DNA of 32,970 bases from assembly GCA_021827645.1 (NCBI GenBank), contig JAKAVA010000053.1, positions 1 through 32,970 of the forward strand. The letters are read 5' to 3'. A program made the translations under genes and the position numbers. This stretch comes from Planctomycetota bacterium (GTDB lineage: Bacteria > Planctomycetota > Phycisphaerae > WQYP01). This document shows positions 19,301-26,699 of this stretch, one piece after another. Every line of letters begins with the position of its first letter. Position 1 is the first letter of the stretch. Below the pieces are notes generated by a model. It saw only the letters and a program-made list of their open reading frames with translations, ran no database searches and was not told the origin of the DNA.

Positions 19301-19885
19301 TGCCCGAGTGCGGGCCTTTGTAGCGGCCGCAAGCTGTTGCACCAGTTTGGTGGGCACATCCAGGGGATTTTTATACGCTGCCGTTTCCTTTTCCACACGG
19401 TTGAATTCGTCGTTGACCACCGCCAATTTCTGCAACAGCGCCAGCCGCTTTTTATCACCGCCGGCGAGTTGGGCAAGTTCTTGCTGGCGCCGGGCGCCCG
19501 TGGCGGCTAACGCGGCATGAATCTGCGACGGTTCGATGTTTCCCCGTTCCAGTTCATGCACCAATTTCTGATATCGCGTCTGGGCGATACGCGATTTGGC
19601 GCTGGCCAGCGGCATCTGAATTTCAATCCGGTTTCCAGTAAGTACCCGCCAGACGAGGTTGTAGACGTTGTCCGGATCGACGCGCTTGCGCAGAACCGAA
19701 ATAACCTGCTGCGCCAGTTGACTGGTGCTGCCATGGTAATTCTTGGGCACGTTGAGCTGATAGACCAGCGACGTACCGCCGGAAAGGTCAATACCGCCGC
19801 GGATACCGTTGAAATAAATGCACAACACCGCCATGGCGATGGTGGCAAATATCAGAATGAATCGAAAACCAAGGTTTTGTTTCAT
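16352..19885 (-). CDS. secDF: SecD-SecF fusion, protein translocase subunit, with a large P1 insertion
   Basis: A 1177-residue fusion that uses the proton gradient to finish Sec-dependent export. The SecD half shows the first helix (about 3-25), GIDLSGGTSLVYQL in the P1 region, DKxITAP-like ILLDGKAITAP (about 405-415), and a five-helix block with LTLGMAVDANILINERIREE (about 540-560). The SecF half starts at about 675 with FNGGTQITLQ and later GYSVNDTIVIFDRVREN. Both Asp/Asn-containing proton-path helices are present. Between the strand IEIQMPLA and LLRGSGVLDFRI lies a mostly helical insert of about 165 residues (about 97-261); in Escherichia coli SecD only some 15 residues separate these. ATG 19885 gives a canonical N-terminus. 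A GTG seven codons earlier is possible. It lies 79 bp after yajC. Confidence 0.95.
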   Translation of the reverse strand: MKQNLGFRFILIFATIAMAVLCIYFNGIRGGIDLSGGTSLVYQLNVPKNYHGSTSQLAQQVISVLRKRVDPDNVYNLVWRVLTGNRIEIQMPLASAKSRIAQTRYQKLVHELERGNIEPSQIHAALAATGARRQQELAQLAGGDKKRLALLQKLAVVNDEFNRVEKETAAYKNPLDVPTKLVQQLAAATKARTRALNAVLALNVNVENLAGLLAADYARPTKNIQKDIAAVIAAHPDRAALIKKLQAAYIYLQRHSGGLNNPAELERLLRGSGVLDFRITYPMTNASVTAIAQLKKRGPNRGFTPAGTGWFPIDPRDGHSLIKMQGDPEYTIGRYEGKYYILLYTTPQKALTHGDGRQHWKVSRAELTSDPNSGEPVVDFTLDNAGGAYMGELTSHNIGQQMAILLDGKAITAPTIQSTIHSNGMITLGEPSATQPIASIEKQGEILVQTLNAGSLPATLQSQPISVYTIGATLGADNLRAGLHSAVIAVIVVLLFMFTYYTITGAFADIALLLNLLLTLGVMALIHATFTLPGIAGVVLTLGMAVDANILINERIREELRKGASLWLAVKQGYDRVFWTIFDANLTTSLTSMVLIAVGSEDVKGFGVTLLIGLAVHMFTALFVTRTLMIAAIRFGVMKQIDDLSVKEYFRDLFTFTWLKGRWPFMRVFTLANFDWIGKRYFFWVVSGCLIVGGIITFIARGNKKYDTEFNGGTQITLQLKPGVTMPVSQVRRRVEAIGRQIPALKALQHATVYSLGSRHNQFQIITSIVNPPGKAGIKPGPTSHTPVGMLTHALEVAFAKQIKVTRSLSFTDVNLSSKRISTLVNHGIVMPITHNSLAQLAPGLPNVDVSDYRGGVAIVLQHISPAESVHSMTQRITNMSEEPDFANIEYRPFKVIPLQYAVGASAGTKAAHHPAVTSAVVVAVDPNLLYDSNSEAVINAWTKKVAAPEWRIVRTALTTSGGLAGITSFAPQVAAEARLNAVASVLISLFLIVIYVWLRFGGIRYGFGVIFSLVHDAVVAVAATVLAVFIHETVIGKFLLVDNFKINMTMIAAYLTIIGYSVNDTIVIFDRVRENRGRAKQPLTAKLVNDSINQCFGRTVWTTFTVFVVVLILYVFGGAGVHGFAYAMLIGVFTGAYSTLAIASPMLLHVKDKPTKTDKALPGGDGRPAIAEGTVG

Positions 19886-19964
19886 GAACCGCTTACACCG
19901 CTCCACCGAGGATTAAATGCCAGCTTGCAGCACGCCGATATCGACTGCCGCGCTGCAGAAAAAT

Positions 19965-20555
19965 TTATTTCTTTTTATCGGGTGCCTTTTCTTCCGGCGG
20001 CAACCCGGACGGATCAGGCAGCACCGCCGCAATGGCCGCCCGGGTAAAGCGGGCTTTGACATTAGCCGATTCGTCCACCTTGAGCACGACTTCAGAATCG
20101 CGCACATCGATCACCGACGCCAGCATCCCACCGGTGGTCACCACCCGGTCGCCACGCTTGAGTTCGCTGAGCATCTTCCGCCGACGCTTATCCTCGCGGC
20201 TTTTAGGCATCAGGATGAGCAGATACACAATGCCCAGCGGGATTGCAAACCACGCCAAGGTCGAGAGCATCGATCCACCGGCGTTCTGGTCTTCGGCAGG
20301 CTGAGTGGTGCTTTTGACGCCCGCTTTTGCCTTTCCCGCGGCCGACGCCATGGCAGTTTTACCGCTGCCCGCACTCGGTGCCGGTACGGCGGTGACGGGT
20401 GTTGCCGTTCCGCCGGCCGCCGGGGCGGGCGCCGCGGAGACCGGAACCGCCCCGTTAATCGGGGTGGCCGTCGCCGCGGCATAACTTGCGGCAGGGGCAC
20501 CGAGCAGCACCAGCCCCAAAATCGCCGCTACCAAAAAACTCAATCGCATATGCAT
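19965..20555 (-). CDS. yajC: YajC, Sec translocase accessory subunit, with extended N-terminus
   Basis: YajC belongs to the SecDF-YajC membrane complex. The conserved core lies in the C-terminal half: the helix LSTLAWFAIPLGIVYLLILM, then SREDKRRRKMLSELKRGDRVVTTGGM, the short hydrophilic domain, and a Lys-rich end. Ahead of it are a signal-like segment (LSFLVAAILGLVLLGAPAAS) and about 60 residues rich in Ala, Pro, Thr and Gly. The total is 196 residues against the usual 90-120. I chose ATG 20555 because GGAG lies 8 nt upstream. Upstream is tgt, downstream secDF, the classic order, all on one strand. Confidence 0.9.
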   Translation of the reverse strand: MHMRLSFLVAAILGLVLLGAPAASYAAATATPINGAVPVSAAPAPAAGGTATPVTAVPAPSAGSGKTAMASAAGKAKAGVKSTTQPAEDQNAGGSMLSTLAWFAIPLGIVYLLILMPKSREDKRRRKMLSELKRGDRVVTTGGMLASVIDVRDSEVVLKVDESANVKARFTRAAIAAVLPDPSGLPPEEKAPDKKK

Positions 20556-20670
20556 GCATTTATCTCCAAGCAAAAAAACTCGCTTACCTCATCTACCTCG
20601 CCTGCACGGCACGCAGGGACGCACGCCGCTGCGCCGCGGGATGCTTAAATAAGTCCCCGACGGAGCCTCA

Positions 20671-21810
20671 TCAGGCCGACTCTTCCACTTGTTCCACTGC
20701 CGTGGGTATATCCGGCCCGACAAGTACAGAAAGGTTATTGTCCCTAATTGCGGCCCTGATGTCCAGCATCAATCGCTGAAAATGCCGCACATTGTGAATT
20801 GAGACCAGCGTCGGGCCCAACATCTCCCCCACTGAAAACAGATGCCGCAGATAGCCACGGCTGAAACCCCGGCAACACATGCAATCGCAATGCTCATCCA
20901 GCGGCCTTTTATCCAGTGCATATTGTGCGTTGCGTAACCGGCAAACCCCCTGCGAGGTAAAGGCCAGCCCATTGCGTCCATTGCGTGTCGGCAAAACGCA
21001 GTCAAACATATCCACGCCGCGTTTAACCGCTTCGATAATGTCTTTCGGATACCCCACTCCCATCAGATACCGGGGTTTGTCCTTCGGCATATGGGGGCAG
21101 ATACCGTCCAGCGTACGAACCATCCGGTCATGCCCTTCTCCCACCGCGAGACCGCCGATGGCGTACCCATCGAAACCGATATTCTGCAGTTCCGCCAGAC
21201 ATTGTTTTCGCCGCTCCGGATCGGTCCCCCCCTGCACGATGCCGAAAAGGGCCTGGCGATTATCCCGGTCCAGCTGCTCATGTTCCTGGCGGCAGATTCT
21301 TGCCCAGCGGATGGTTCGATCCATCGCGGCATCGAGCCTTTCCGGCGGGCAGTCGGCGGGCGGGCAGTCGTCAAATGCCATGGCAATGTCTGCACCAAGT
21401 TGATGCTGCACCAGCATCGACTGCCGCGGCCCCAATTCGATTCTCTGCCCGTCCAGATGCGATTTGAATACCACACCGTCCGGCCCCAGGTCCCGCAGGT
21501 CGGAGAGCGAGAAAACCTGAAATCCGCCGGAATCGGTCAACATCGGCCCACGCCAGCCGGTGAATTGCTGCAAGCCGCCCAATTCACTCACCCCCATACC
21601 CCCCGGCCGCAACATCAGATGATACGTGTTGGCCAGTATGATTTCGCTTCCTGTTTCGCGAATCATCTGCGGCGTAAGTCCTTTGACGCTTCCCCGCGTT
21701 CCCACCGGCATGAAGGCGGGCGTGGCAAATTCGCCCCACGGAGTGGTGATTCGGCCGACACGAGCCGCTGTGTGAGTATCCGAATGTTCAATGCTAAAGT
21801 GTATGGACAT
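20671..21810 (-). CDS. tgt: tRNA-guanine transglycosylase (queuine tRNA-ribosyltransferase)
   Basis: Tgt swaps the wobble guanine of GUN tRNAs for preQ1 on the way to queuosine. Motifs seen are TPAFMPVGTRGSVKG, NTYHLMLRPG, LTDSGGFQVFSL (active-site Asp93), GGLAVGEG, and the nucleophile region FDCVLPTRNGRNG. The C-terminal zinc ligands CDCMCC followed by a distant His in LVSIHN complete the set. The length from ATG 21810 is 379 residues, within the 370-385 norm. A TTG eight codons upstream would add a non-family extension. It heads the tgt-yajC-secDF operon and diverges from ribE across 80 bp. Confidence 0.95.
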   Translation of the reverse strand: MSIHFSIEHSDTHTAARVGRITTPWGEFATPAFMPVGTRGSVKGLTPQMIRETGSEIILANTYHLMLRPGGMGVSELGGLQQFTGWRGPMLTDSGGFQVFSLSDLRDLGPDGVVFKSHLDGQRIELGPRQSMLVQHQLGADIAMAFDDCPPADCPPERLDAAMDRTIRWARICRQEHEQLDRDNRQALFGIVQGGTDPERRKQCLAELQNIGFDGYAIGGLAVGEGHDRMVRTLDGICPHMPKDKPRYLMGVGYPKDIIEAVKRGVDMFDCVLPTRNGRNGLAFTSQGVCRLRNAQYALDKRPLDEHCDCMCCRGFSRGYLRHLFSVGEMLGPTLVSIHNVRHFQRLMLDIRAAIRDNNLSVLVGPDIPTAVEQVEESA

Positions 21811-21890
21811 GCGCCGGAAGTATAGCCGATACAACCCCGGATGGCTCGGTTTTTAGCGCTCTGCTTCTAATTGGAGTATAGAATACGGGC

Positions 21891-22547
21891 ATGTTTACCG
21901 GTTTGGTACAGAGCTTGGGAACCCTGGTGGACAGCGAGGTGACGGCGGCGGGTCGGCGCCTTACGGTCGAATTGGGCTCGCTCCATCCGGTGCATCATGA
22001 GGTGGGGCAGAGCATTGCCGTCAATGGCGTCTGCCTCACGGTGGCCCAGCGCATTGGCCAAGGTGTAGTGGCCTTTGATGTCATCACGGAAACTCTCCGG
22101 CGCACGACACTGGGAACCCTGCCGCCGGAGAGCCGGGTTAATCTGGAAGGTGCACTGCGGGCAGGCGATCCGTTCGGCGGCCATTTTGTGCAGGGGCATG
22201 TGGACGCGGTGGCCGAGGTAAAGCACATACAAGCCGATGCCGCAGATTGGCGAATCACGATTGCCACACCGTCCGAAGCTGCGCCCATGATCGTCCCCAA
22301 GGGAAGCATCACGGTTGACGGCGTAAGCATGACCGTGGCGCGTTGCAGTGAAAATGACTTTGAACTTGCCGTAATTCCCACCACCCTGCAGGCCACCACG
22401 CTCGGTTCGCTTCGACCGGGAGATCCGGTGAATTTAGAGACCGACATCCTCGCACGGTCGGTATGGAACTACTTGCAAAATATGCGATTGCCAGCGCTCA
22501 ACCAGCATGAGCCTCGGGTTCCGGCGGCCGGGGGAGCGAGCCGATGA
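21891..22547 (+). CDS. ribE: Riboflavin synthase, alpha subunit
   Basis: Joins two lumazine molecules to riboflavin plus a pyrimidine. The diagnostic N-terminus MFTGLVQSLG is present. The two lumazine-binding repeats are visible as SIAVNGVCLTV in the first half and SITVDGVSMTVA in the second, with GDPFGGHFVQGHVD between them. The length of 218 residues is normal. The 80-bp divergent spacer is too short for an FMN riboswitch and shows no RFN element. A TAGAAT at 21879-21884 would place the start of transcription almost at the ATG, so a leaderless message is possible. Its stop overlaps the pdxA start by 4 bp (ATGA), pointing to coupled translation. Confidence 0.95.
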   Translation: MFTGLVQSLGTLVDSEVTAAGRRLTVELGSLHPVHHEVGQSIAVNGVCLTVAQRIGQGVVAFDVITETLRRTTLGTLPPESRVNLEGALRAGDPFGGHFVQGHVDAVAEVKHIQADAADWRITIATPSEAAPMIVPKGSITVDGVSMTVARCSENDFELAVIPTTLQATTLGSLRPGDPVNLETDILARSVWNYLQNMRLPALNQHEPRVPAAGGASR

Positions 22548-23659
22548 GTCCGTCCGTTCCCGTCATCGGCATCACCATGGGCGACCCTGCGGGTATCGGC
22601 CCGGAGGTGATCGTCAAGGCCCTGGCCGACCCGGAAATTCGCAAGCAGGCGAAATTCGTTATCCTCGGATTTAACGAACTCATGGCCTACTGTGCCGACT
22701 TGGCGGAGATCGAGCCTTTCTGGTGGCGTGATCAGCATGACCGCCTGCGCCTCTACGACCACGACGTGGTCGTGCTGGATTATGACGAATTTTCATTCCT
22801 CGGAATGGATGTCCGCTCCCCATCCAAACAGGGGGGGCAGGCATCGATGCGCTTTGTCCTCGATGCCATCGAAGCGGCGCGGCTTCGCAAAATTGACGCC
22901 ATCGTCACCGGCCCCATCTGCAAGGAGAGCTGGAAGTTGGCCGGATTCGGGCGCTGGCCAGGCCACACCGAACTGCTGGCTGAAAAAACGCATTCCCGCC
23001 GCCACGCGATGATGTTTGTCGCCGCCCCGCGCCCGCTGGACCCGCATCTGCTGGAGCAAAGCCGGTCGCTTCAACCCCTCGTCGCCAATCATCGTGGTTT
23101 GAAGGTGGTGCTCTGCAGCATTCATGAACCGCTCTTTGAGCTGCGGCACAAATTCAAGATCGGTGCGGTGTTTGACCCGATCGAACTGGTTCATAACGCG
23201 ATGCGCGATTGGTTTGATATGCCCAACCCACGAATTGCCGTCTGCGGCCTGAATCCCCACGCCGGCGAGAACGGCATGTTCGGCGATGAAGAGGCCCGCA
23301 TCATTGAGCCCGCGATTTCGATGGCCAAGGGGCAGGGGATTGATGTGCACGGGCCCCTCAGCGCCGATACCATTTTTGTAAAAGCCGCACAAGGGGTCTA
23401 TGACGTGGTGGTGGCCATGTATCACGATCAGGGACTTATTCCGATTAAATTATTGGATTTTTCCAGCAGCGTGAATCTGACGCTCGGGTTGCCGATCGTC
23501 CGCACCAGCGTGGATCATGGGACGGCGTTTGACATCGTGGGCAAAAATCGGGCCGATCCGGGCAGTATGAAGGCAGCCATCACACTGGCGTGTGATATCG
23601 TAAGGCGCCTCAAGGCCCGAAACGACATTCAAACTTCACCTCCCCCCGAAGCGGCTTAG
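22544..23659 (+). CDS. pdxA: 4-hydroxythreonine-4-phosphate dehydrogenase
   Basis: PdxA oxidises 4-phosphohydroxy-threonine in the DXP-dependent route to pyridoxal phosphate. Signatures are GITMGDPAGIGPEV at the start, TGPICKESWKLAGF, GHTELLAEK (metal-binding His), NPHAGENGMFG, and MYHDQGLIPIKLLDF with another metal-binding His, then RTSVDHGTAFDIVGKNRADPGS. At 371 residues it is slightly longer than the usual 330-350, mostly through a segment around residues 60-90 (YDHDVVVLDYDEFSFLGM). It overlaps ribE by 4 bp, so two cofactor genes form one transcript. Confidence 0.95.
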   Translation: MSPSVPVIGITMGDPAGIGPEVIVKALADPEIRKQAKFVILGFNELMAYCADLAEIEPFWWRDQHDRLRLYDHDVVVLDYDEFSFLGMDVRSPSKQGGQASMRFVLDAIEAARLRKIDAIVTGPICKESWKLAGFGRWPGHTELLAEKTHSRRHAMMFVAAPRPLDPHLLEQSRSLQPLVANHRGLKVVLCSIHEPLFELRHKFKIGAVFDPIELVHNAMRDWFDMPNPRIAVCGLNPHAGENGMFGDEEARIIEPAISMAKGQGIDVHGPLSADTIFVKAAQGVYDVVVAMYHDQGLIPIKLLDFSSSVNLTLGLPIVRTSVDHGTAFDIVGKNRADPGSMKAAITLACDIVRRLKARNDIQTSPPPEAA

Positions 23660-23685
23660 GCACGGCAGAGCACCCGGCCAAACAC

Positions 23686-23690
23686 GGAGG
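23686..23690 (+). promoter_or_regulatory. Strong Shine-Dalgarno (GGAGG) for the 128-residue gene
   Basis: GGAGG sits 6 nt before ATG 23697. It fixes the start and argues that this otherwise unrecognised frame is a real gene. Confidence 0.6.
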
Positions 23691-23696
23691 TAAATC

Positions 23697-24083
23697 ATGA
23701 GCGCGTATTCATTCAATACACCCCACGCGGCTCCCCAGAGCGGCAGCGCCCGTGCGGCGAGCACGCATTACGAGGAGTTCGAGGCGAACGCCTGGCTCGA
23801 GTTCCAGAGCTGCCTGGCCGATATTTTTCGCGGAACGGCTCTGAGCGATGCCGCGAAGGTTATTTCGGCTTCCGCTGCCCGCGGCATGCAGGGGCCGCAC
23901 ATTTCGTTGGAATTACCACGGGCGCTGTGGAATTTCACACGGCTCCCCGCATCCAAGCCCAACGCATTGCAACTGCTCGACGAATGGTACTCAACGCCCA
24001 GCTCCAAGCCGATGGAGTATTGGGACGACCTGAGGGCGGAGGTCGCGGCCAATCGGCTCGCGCTTCGGCCGCCCGAGGACTGA
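23697..24083 (+). CDS. Unrecognised small protein in antitoxin position upstream of a PIN-domain gene
   Basis: A soluble 128-residue protein that I cannot place in a family. The N-terminal 25 residues are Ser/Ala-rich and probably disordered. A helical middle (EANAWLEFQSCLADIF, then ALSDAAKVISASAARG) follows. The C-terminus carries LDEWYSTPSSKPMEYWDDL and AEVAANRLALRPPED, resembling the toxin-wrapping tails of antitoxins. It has a strong Shine-Dalgarno and ends 6 bp before the ATG of a VapC-like frame, the usual antitoxin-toxin layout. It contains no recognisable AbrB, RHH, Phd or HTH motif. The antitoxin role is an inference from position only. Confidence 0.55.
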   Translation: MSAYSFNTPHAAPQSGSARAASTHYEEFEANAWLEFQSCLADIFRGTALSDAAKVISASAARGMQGPHISLELPRALWNFTRLPASKPNALQLLDEWYSTPSSKPMEYWDDLRAEVAANRLALRPPED

Positions 24084-24089
24084 AGTGAC

Positions 24090-24566
24090 ATGCGTTAGGT
24101 TGTCGACACGAATATCTGGATTCGCCTGCTCAGGAAGGAAAACCATGTTGGTGCCGCGATGCGCCGTGCACTGACCGACGGACATCAAATTATTGTTCCG
24201 TCGGTGGTTTATTTTGAACTGCTGCGGGGCCTTCAGAAGCGCGGGGACTCTGCAAATATGGATTTTTTCAGGAATATGCTTACCGCAGAGGGCTGCGTCT
24301 ATAAGGAGTGCTCGCGACCCATTTGGGATCTGGCTATTAATTTGTGGGTGTCGGCGTGCCGCCAAAGCAGGCCTCGAGAGGATGCGGATATCCTCATCGC
24401 CGCATTTGCCCGGCATCACGACGCCACAGTGATCTCAGAAGATCTGGGCCATTTTTCTCATCTTGGCGTGCCCATCGAAAATTGGTCGAAGGCGCCCGGC
24501 GGCCCCGGCAATCAATCCTCCGGACCCGGTGAAATACCGGGCGAACCGACGGGTGCGGGACTATGA
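24090..24566 (+). pseudogene. VapC-like PIN-domain ribonuclease toxin with an in-frame TAG at codon 3
   Basis: From ATG 24090 the frame reads Met-Arg-TAG and then a full PIN domain: VVDTNIWIRLL (D6), YFELLRGL (E43), REDADILIAA (D98/D100) and VISEDLGHF (D118). These are the four acidic positions that bind metal in VapC RNA-cleaving toxins. In intact relatives codon 3 is usually Tyr or Phe, so a single change such as TAC or TAT to TAG explains the stop. The next ATG, 24159, would lose the first catalytic Asp. No GTG or TTG in this frame lies between. The C-terminus extends about 28 Gly/Pro-rich residues past the normal PIN end, across an inverted repeat at 24525-24541. It is most likely a recently inactivated toxin. 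Stop-codon readthrough or a sequencing error remain alternatives. Confidence 0.75.
24525..24541 (+). repeat. Hairpin CCCGGT-gaaat-ACCGGG inside the PIN-gene tail
   Basis: Six-base arms CCCGGT (24525-24530) and ACCGGG (24536-24541) flank a 5-nt loop. The hairpin lies in the Gly/Pro-rich tail beyond the expected end of the PIN domain. It could have been the terminator of the original toxin gene before its stop was lost. No T-run follows. Confidence 0.35.
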
Positions 24567-24611
24567 GTACCGTGACCCTGGCCGAGGGCGGGATCATCTG
24601 CCTATTGCCCA

Positions 24612-25301
24612 TCAAGCTTTTCGTGCTGCTGCGATAAAATCACGCACAAAATCGCGATTTTTAATGCCCGGGCGGCCCGGCTCCTCCACGCCGCTGGATA
24701 CGTCCACCAGATCGGGCGCAAGCTCTCGAATCGCGTCCGCGACATTATGCGGGGTCAATCCGCCCGCCACACCCCATCGCATCTCGCCGACACCTGCAAA
24801 TCTCCGCGCAAATTCCTTCGCCAATGACCAGTCGAATACCTGCCCCGTCCCACCGAGCTTCCCCGGCGCGTGCGAATCCAGCAGCCAAGTGACATCCGCA
24901 CCAGCCACCAGCGAAGCATGTTCGGCAACCGTAGCGAGCGATTGCGCATCCGCCACCCGCACAGGCAGGAAGAGCGGCATCGAAAGTGCTGCAAACCGCA
25001 TCAAGCAAGGGTGATCCAGCGGGCCGTAATACTGTACCCCCGCCAACAACCCTGCTTCCGGCGCCGCAGCATCCCACTCACCTGGCCAATCACGAACCAA
25101 TAAGACCGCTTTCCCACGCACAAGAGGATCGGCGGCAATTTCCATAGCCAGCGAGAGCGCGATTTTTCGCGAACCGGCGACGAGATTAAGCCCGATGAGG
25201 TCGGCTCCCAGCTCCACTGCCATGCGTGCATCGGATGCACGGGTGACGCCGCAGATTTTTATCTGTCTCGTTCGCCGTTCTTCGATAGCCAAATGTCCCA
25301 T
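24612..25301 (-). CDS. trpF: Phosphoribosylanthranilate isomerase
   Basis: TrpF performs the Amadori rearrangement, the third step of tryptophan synthesis. The (beta/alpha)8 barrel shows the catalytic KICGVTR at residues 15-21 (Cys as general base), GADLIGLNLV, a middle Asp strand (ADVTWLLDS), WGVAGGLTPHNV for phosphate binding, and VDVSSGVEEPGRPGIKN as the second phosphate loop. The length of 229 residues is slightly above 200-215. The loop after strand 2 reads VAGSRKIAL instead of the common F-x-x-x-S-x-R, a modest departure. The gene stands alone, converging on the broken PIN gene and diverging from the cysteine desulfurase. Other trp genes are absent except the glutaminase at 28936. Confidence 0.88.
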   Translation of the reverse strand: MGHLAIEERRTRQIKICGVTRASDARMAVELGADLIGLNLVAGSRKIALSLAMEIAADPLVRGKAVLLVRDWPGEWDAAAPEAGLLAGVQYYGPLDHPCLMRFAALSMPLFLPVRVADAQSLATVAEHASLVAGADVTWLLDSHAPGKLGGTGQVFDWSLAKEFARRFAGVGEMRWGVAGGLTPHNVADAIRELAPDLVDVSSGVEEPGRPGIKNRDFVRDFIAAARKA

Positions 25302-25403
25302 ACATCCATTTTAGCCGATCCGCTTAGCCGTCATGAGCGCGACCTCCGCAAGTGTCGGCGGCCGCGGCGGCAACACTTCTCGCACCACAATTCCTACTAT
25401 CAT

Positions 25404-25433
25404 GCTATCGTCGGCAGATGAGAAAGCGATAGC
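25404..25433. promoter_or_regulatory. Inverted repeat upstream of the cysteine desulfurase gene
   Basis: GCTATCG (25404-25410) and CGATAGC (25427-25433) are exact reverse complements around a 16-nt spacer. The pair lies 55 bp before the desulfurase ATG. It could be an operator half-site pair or a leader hairpin. Confidence 0.35.
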
Positions 25434-25487
25434 TGCGCGATAAGATACCGAAGGTCGGCATGAATTCGCCGGATTGAAGGATGCATA

Positions 25488-26663
25488 ATGGTTGTAGATG
25501 GTGAAGTGACTTATCTCGATAATGCCGCGACCAGTTGGCCCAAACCACCTGTCGTGGCGGAGGCGATGTCCAATTTTCTGGCTCAGGAGGCGGCAAATCC
25601 CGGTCGTGCCGGGCACCGGATGGCCGTCGCAGCGGAGAAGATGCTCGACAGCGTGCGGAAGATTCTCACCGATTTTGTCGGCGGAACCGACCTGCATCGG
25701 ATGGTTCTCGCGATGAACGGAACCGATGCCCTGAATATCGCCTTCAAAAGTATCCTGCGACCGGGCGATCATGTCATCACCAGCATGGTGGAGCATAACA
25801 GCGTTTCGCGCCCGCTGCAGGCGATGGCCGACGCCCGCTTTATTGAACTAACCCGCGTTGATTTTTCTCCGCAGACAGGCGTGATCGACCCCGCCGATAT
25901 CGCCAAAGCGATCACACCCCGCACCCGCCTCATTGCGCTGACTCACGCCAGTAACGTACTCGGTACCATTCAACCGATCCGCGAGGTGGGCTTGATAGCC
26001 CGGGAACGCGGTGTGCGGTTTTTGGTGGACGCTGCCCAGACGATCGGCGTGGTGCCGATTCACGTTGTCAACGATGCGATTGATATCCTCGCGTTTCCGG
26101 GGCACAAATCGCTGTTGGGGCCGACCGGAACCGGGGCCCTTTATGTCCACACCACCATTGATATTGGCGAATTAGCGGCGTTTCGTGAAGGAGGGACGGG
26201 TGGCGATTCCGGCAGTCCAACTCAGCCACGGCTTATGCCTTACTTCCTGGAGGCGGGTACGCCTAACACAGTCGGAATTTGCGGGCTGGGAGCGGCGGTT
26301 AAATATGTGACTGACCATAGCCCCTTGAAAACGCTGCACCATGAACAGCAGCTCGTACAGAGATTTATTGATGGCGCGGGAGAACTGGATCAGCTGACCA
26401 TCTACGGGCCGACCGGTTCGGACGCATCCCGTTGCCGAGTGGGAACTGTCAGCTTTAATTTACCCCCATATTCACCGCAGGAACTTGGAGCAATTCTGGA
26501 TGATTCCTTCGGCATCGCAATCCGGCCTGGATTGCACTGCGCGCCGTATGCCCACAAAACCCTCGGCACCTATCCCGACGGTGCGGTCCGTGTAAGTCCC
26601 GGATTTTTTTCGACCGCCGACGACATCGATAAACTGCTCGCAGCACTGCACCAAATGGGTTAA
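25488..26663 (+). CDS. Cysteine desulfurase (SufS/Csd-type, class V aminotransferase fold)
   Basis: Removes sulfur from cysteine as a persulfide for Fe-S clusters or other thio-cofactors. A 391-residue PLP enzyme: LDNAATSWPKP at 10-20, the ring-stacking His103 in MVEHNSVSRP, Asp181 in FLVDAAQTIGV, the PLP lysine K207 in FPGHKSLLGPTGTG, and the persulfide-forming Cys351 in RPGLHCAPYAHKTLGT. The RxGxHCA context and short catalytic loop place it in the group II (SufS/CsdA) side, close to the stand-alone 'cysteine desulfurase family' proteins of 380-390 residues. AGGATG lies before ATG 25488. No sufBCD or sufU/E gene is adjacent, so its acceptor is unknown. Confidence 0.88.
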   Translation: MVVDGEVTYLDNAATSWPKPPVVAEAMSNFLAQEAANPGRAGHRMAVAAEKMLDSVRKILTDFVGGTDLHRMVLAMNGTDALNIAFKSILRPGDHVITSMVEHNSVSRPLQAMADARFIELTRVDFSPQTGVIDPADIAKAITPRTRLIALTHASNVLGTIQPIREVGLIARERGVRFLVDAAQTIGVVPIHVVNDAIDILAFPGHKSLLGPTGTGALYVHTTIDIGELAAFREGGTGGDSGSPTQPRLMPYFLEAGTPNTVGICGLGAAVKYVTDHSPLKTLHHEQQLVQRFIDGAGELDQLTIYGPTGSDASRCRVGTVSFNLPPYSPQELGAILDDSFGIAIRPGLHCAPYAHKTLGTYPDGAVRVSPGFFSTADDIDKLLAALHQMG

Positions 26664-26699
26664 ATTAGCGGGTGCAGGCGGGTAGAGGCCAAACAATTT

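Noticed and set aside
21811-21890. Possible FMN riboswitch before ribE
   Set aside because: The 80-bp spacer is too short and has none of the conserved RFN-element boxes.
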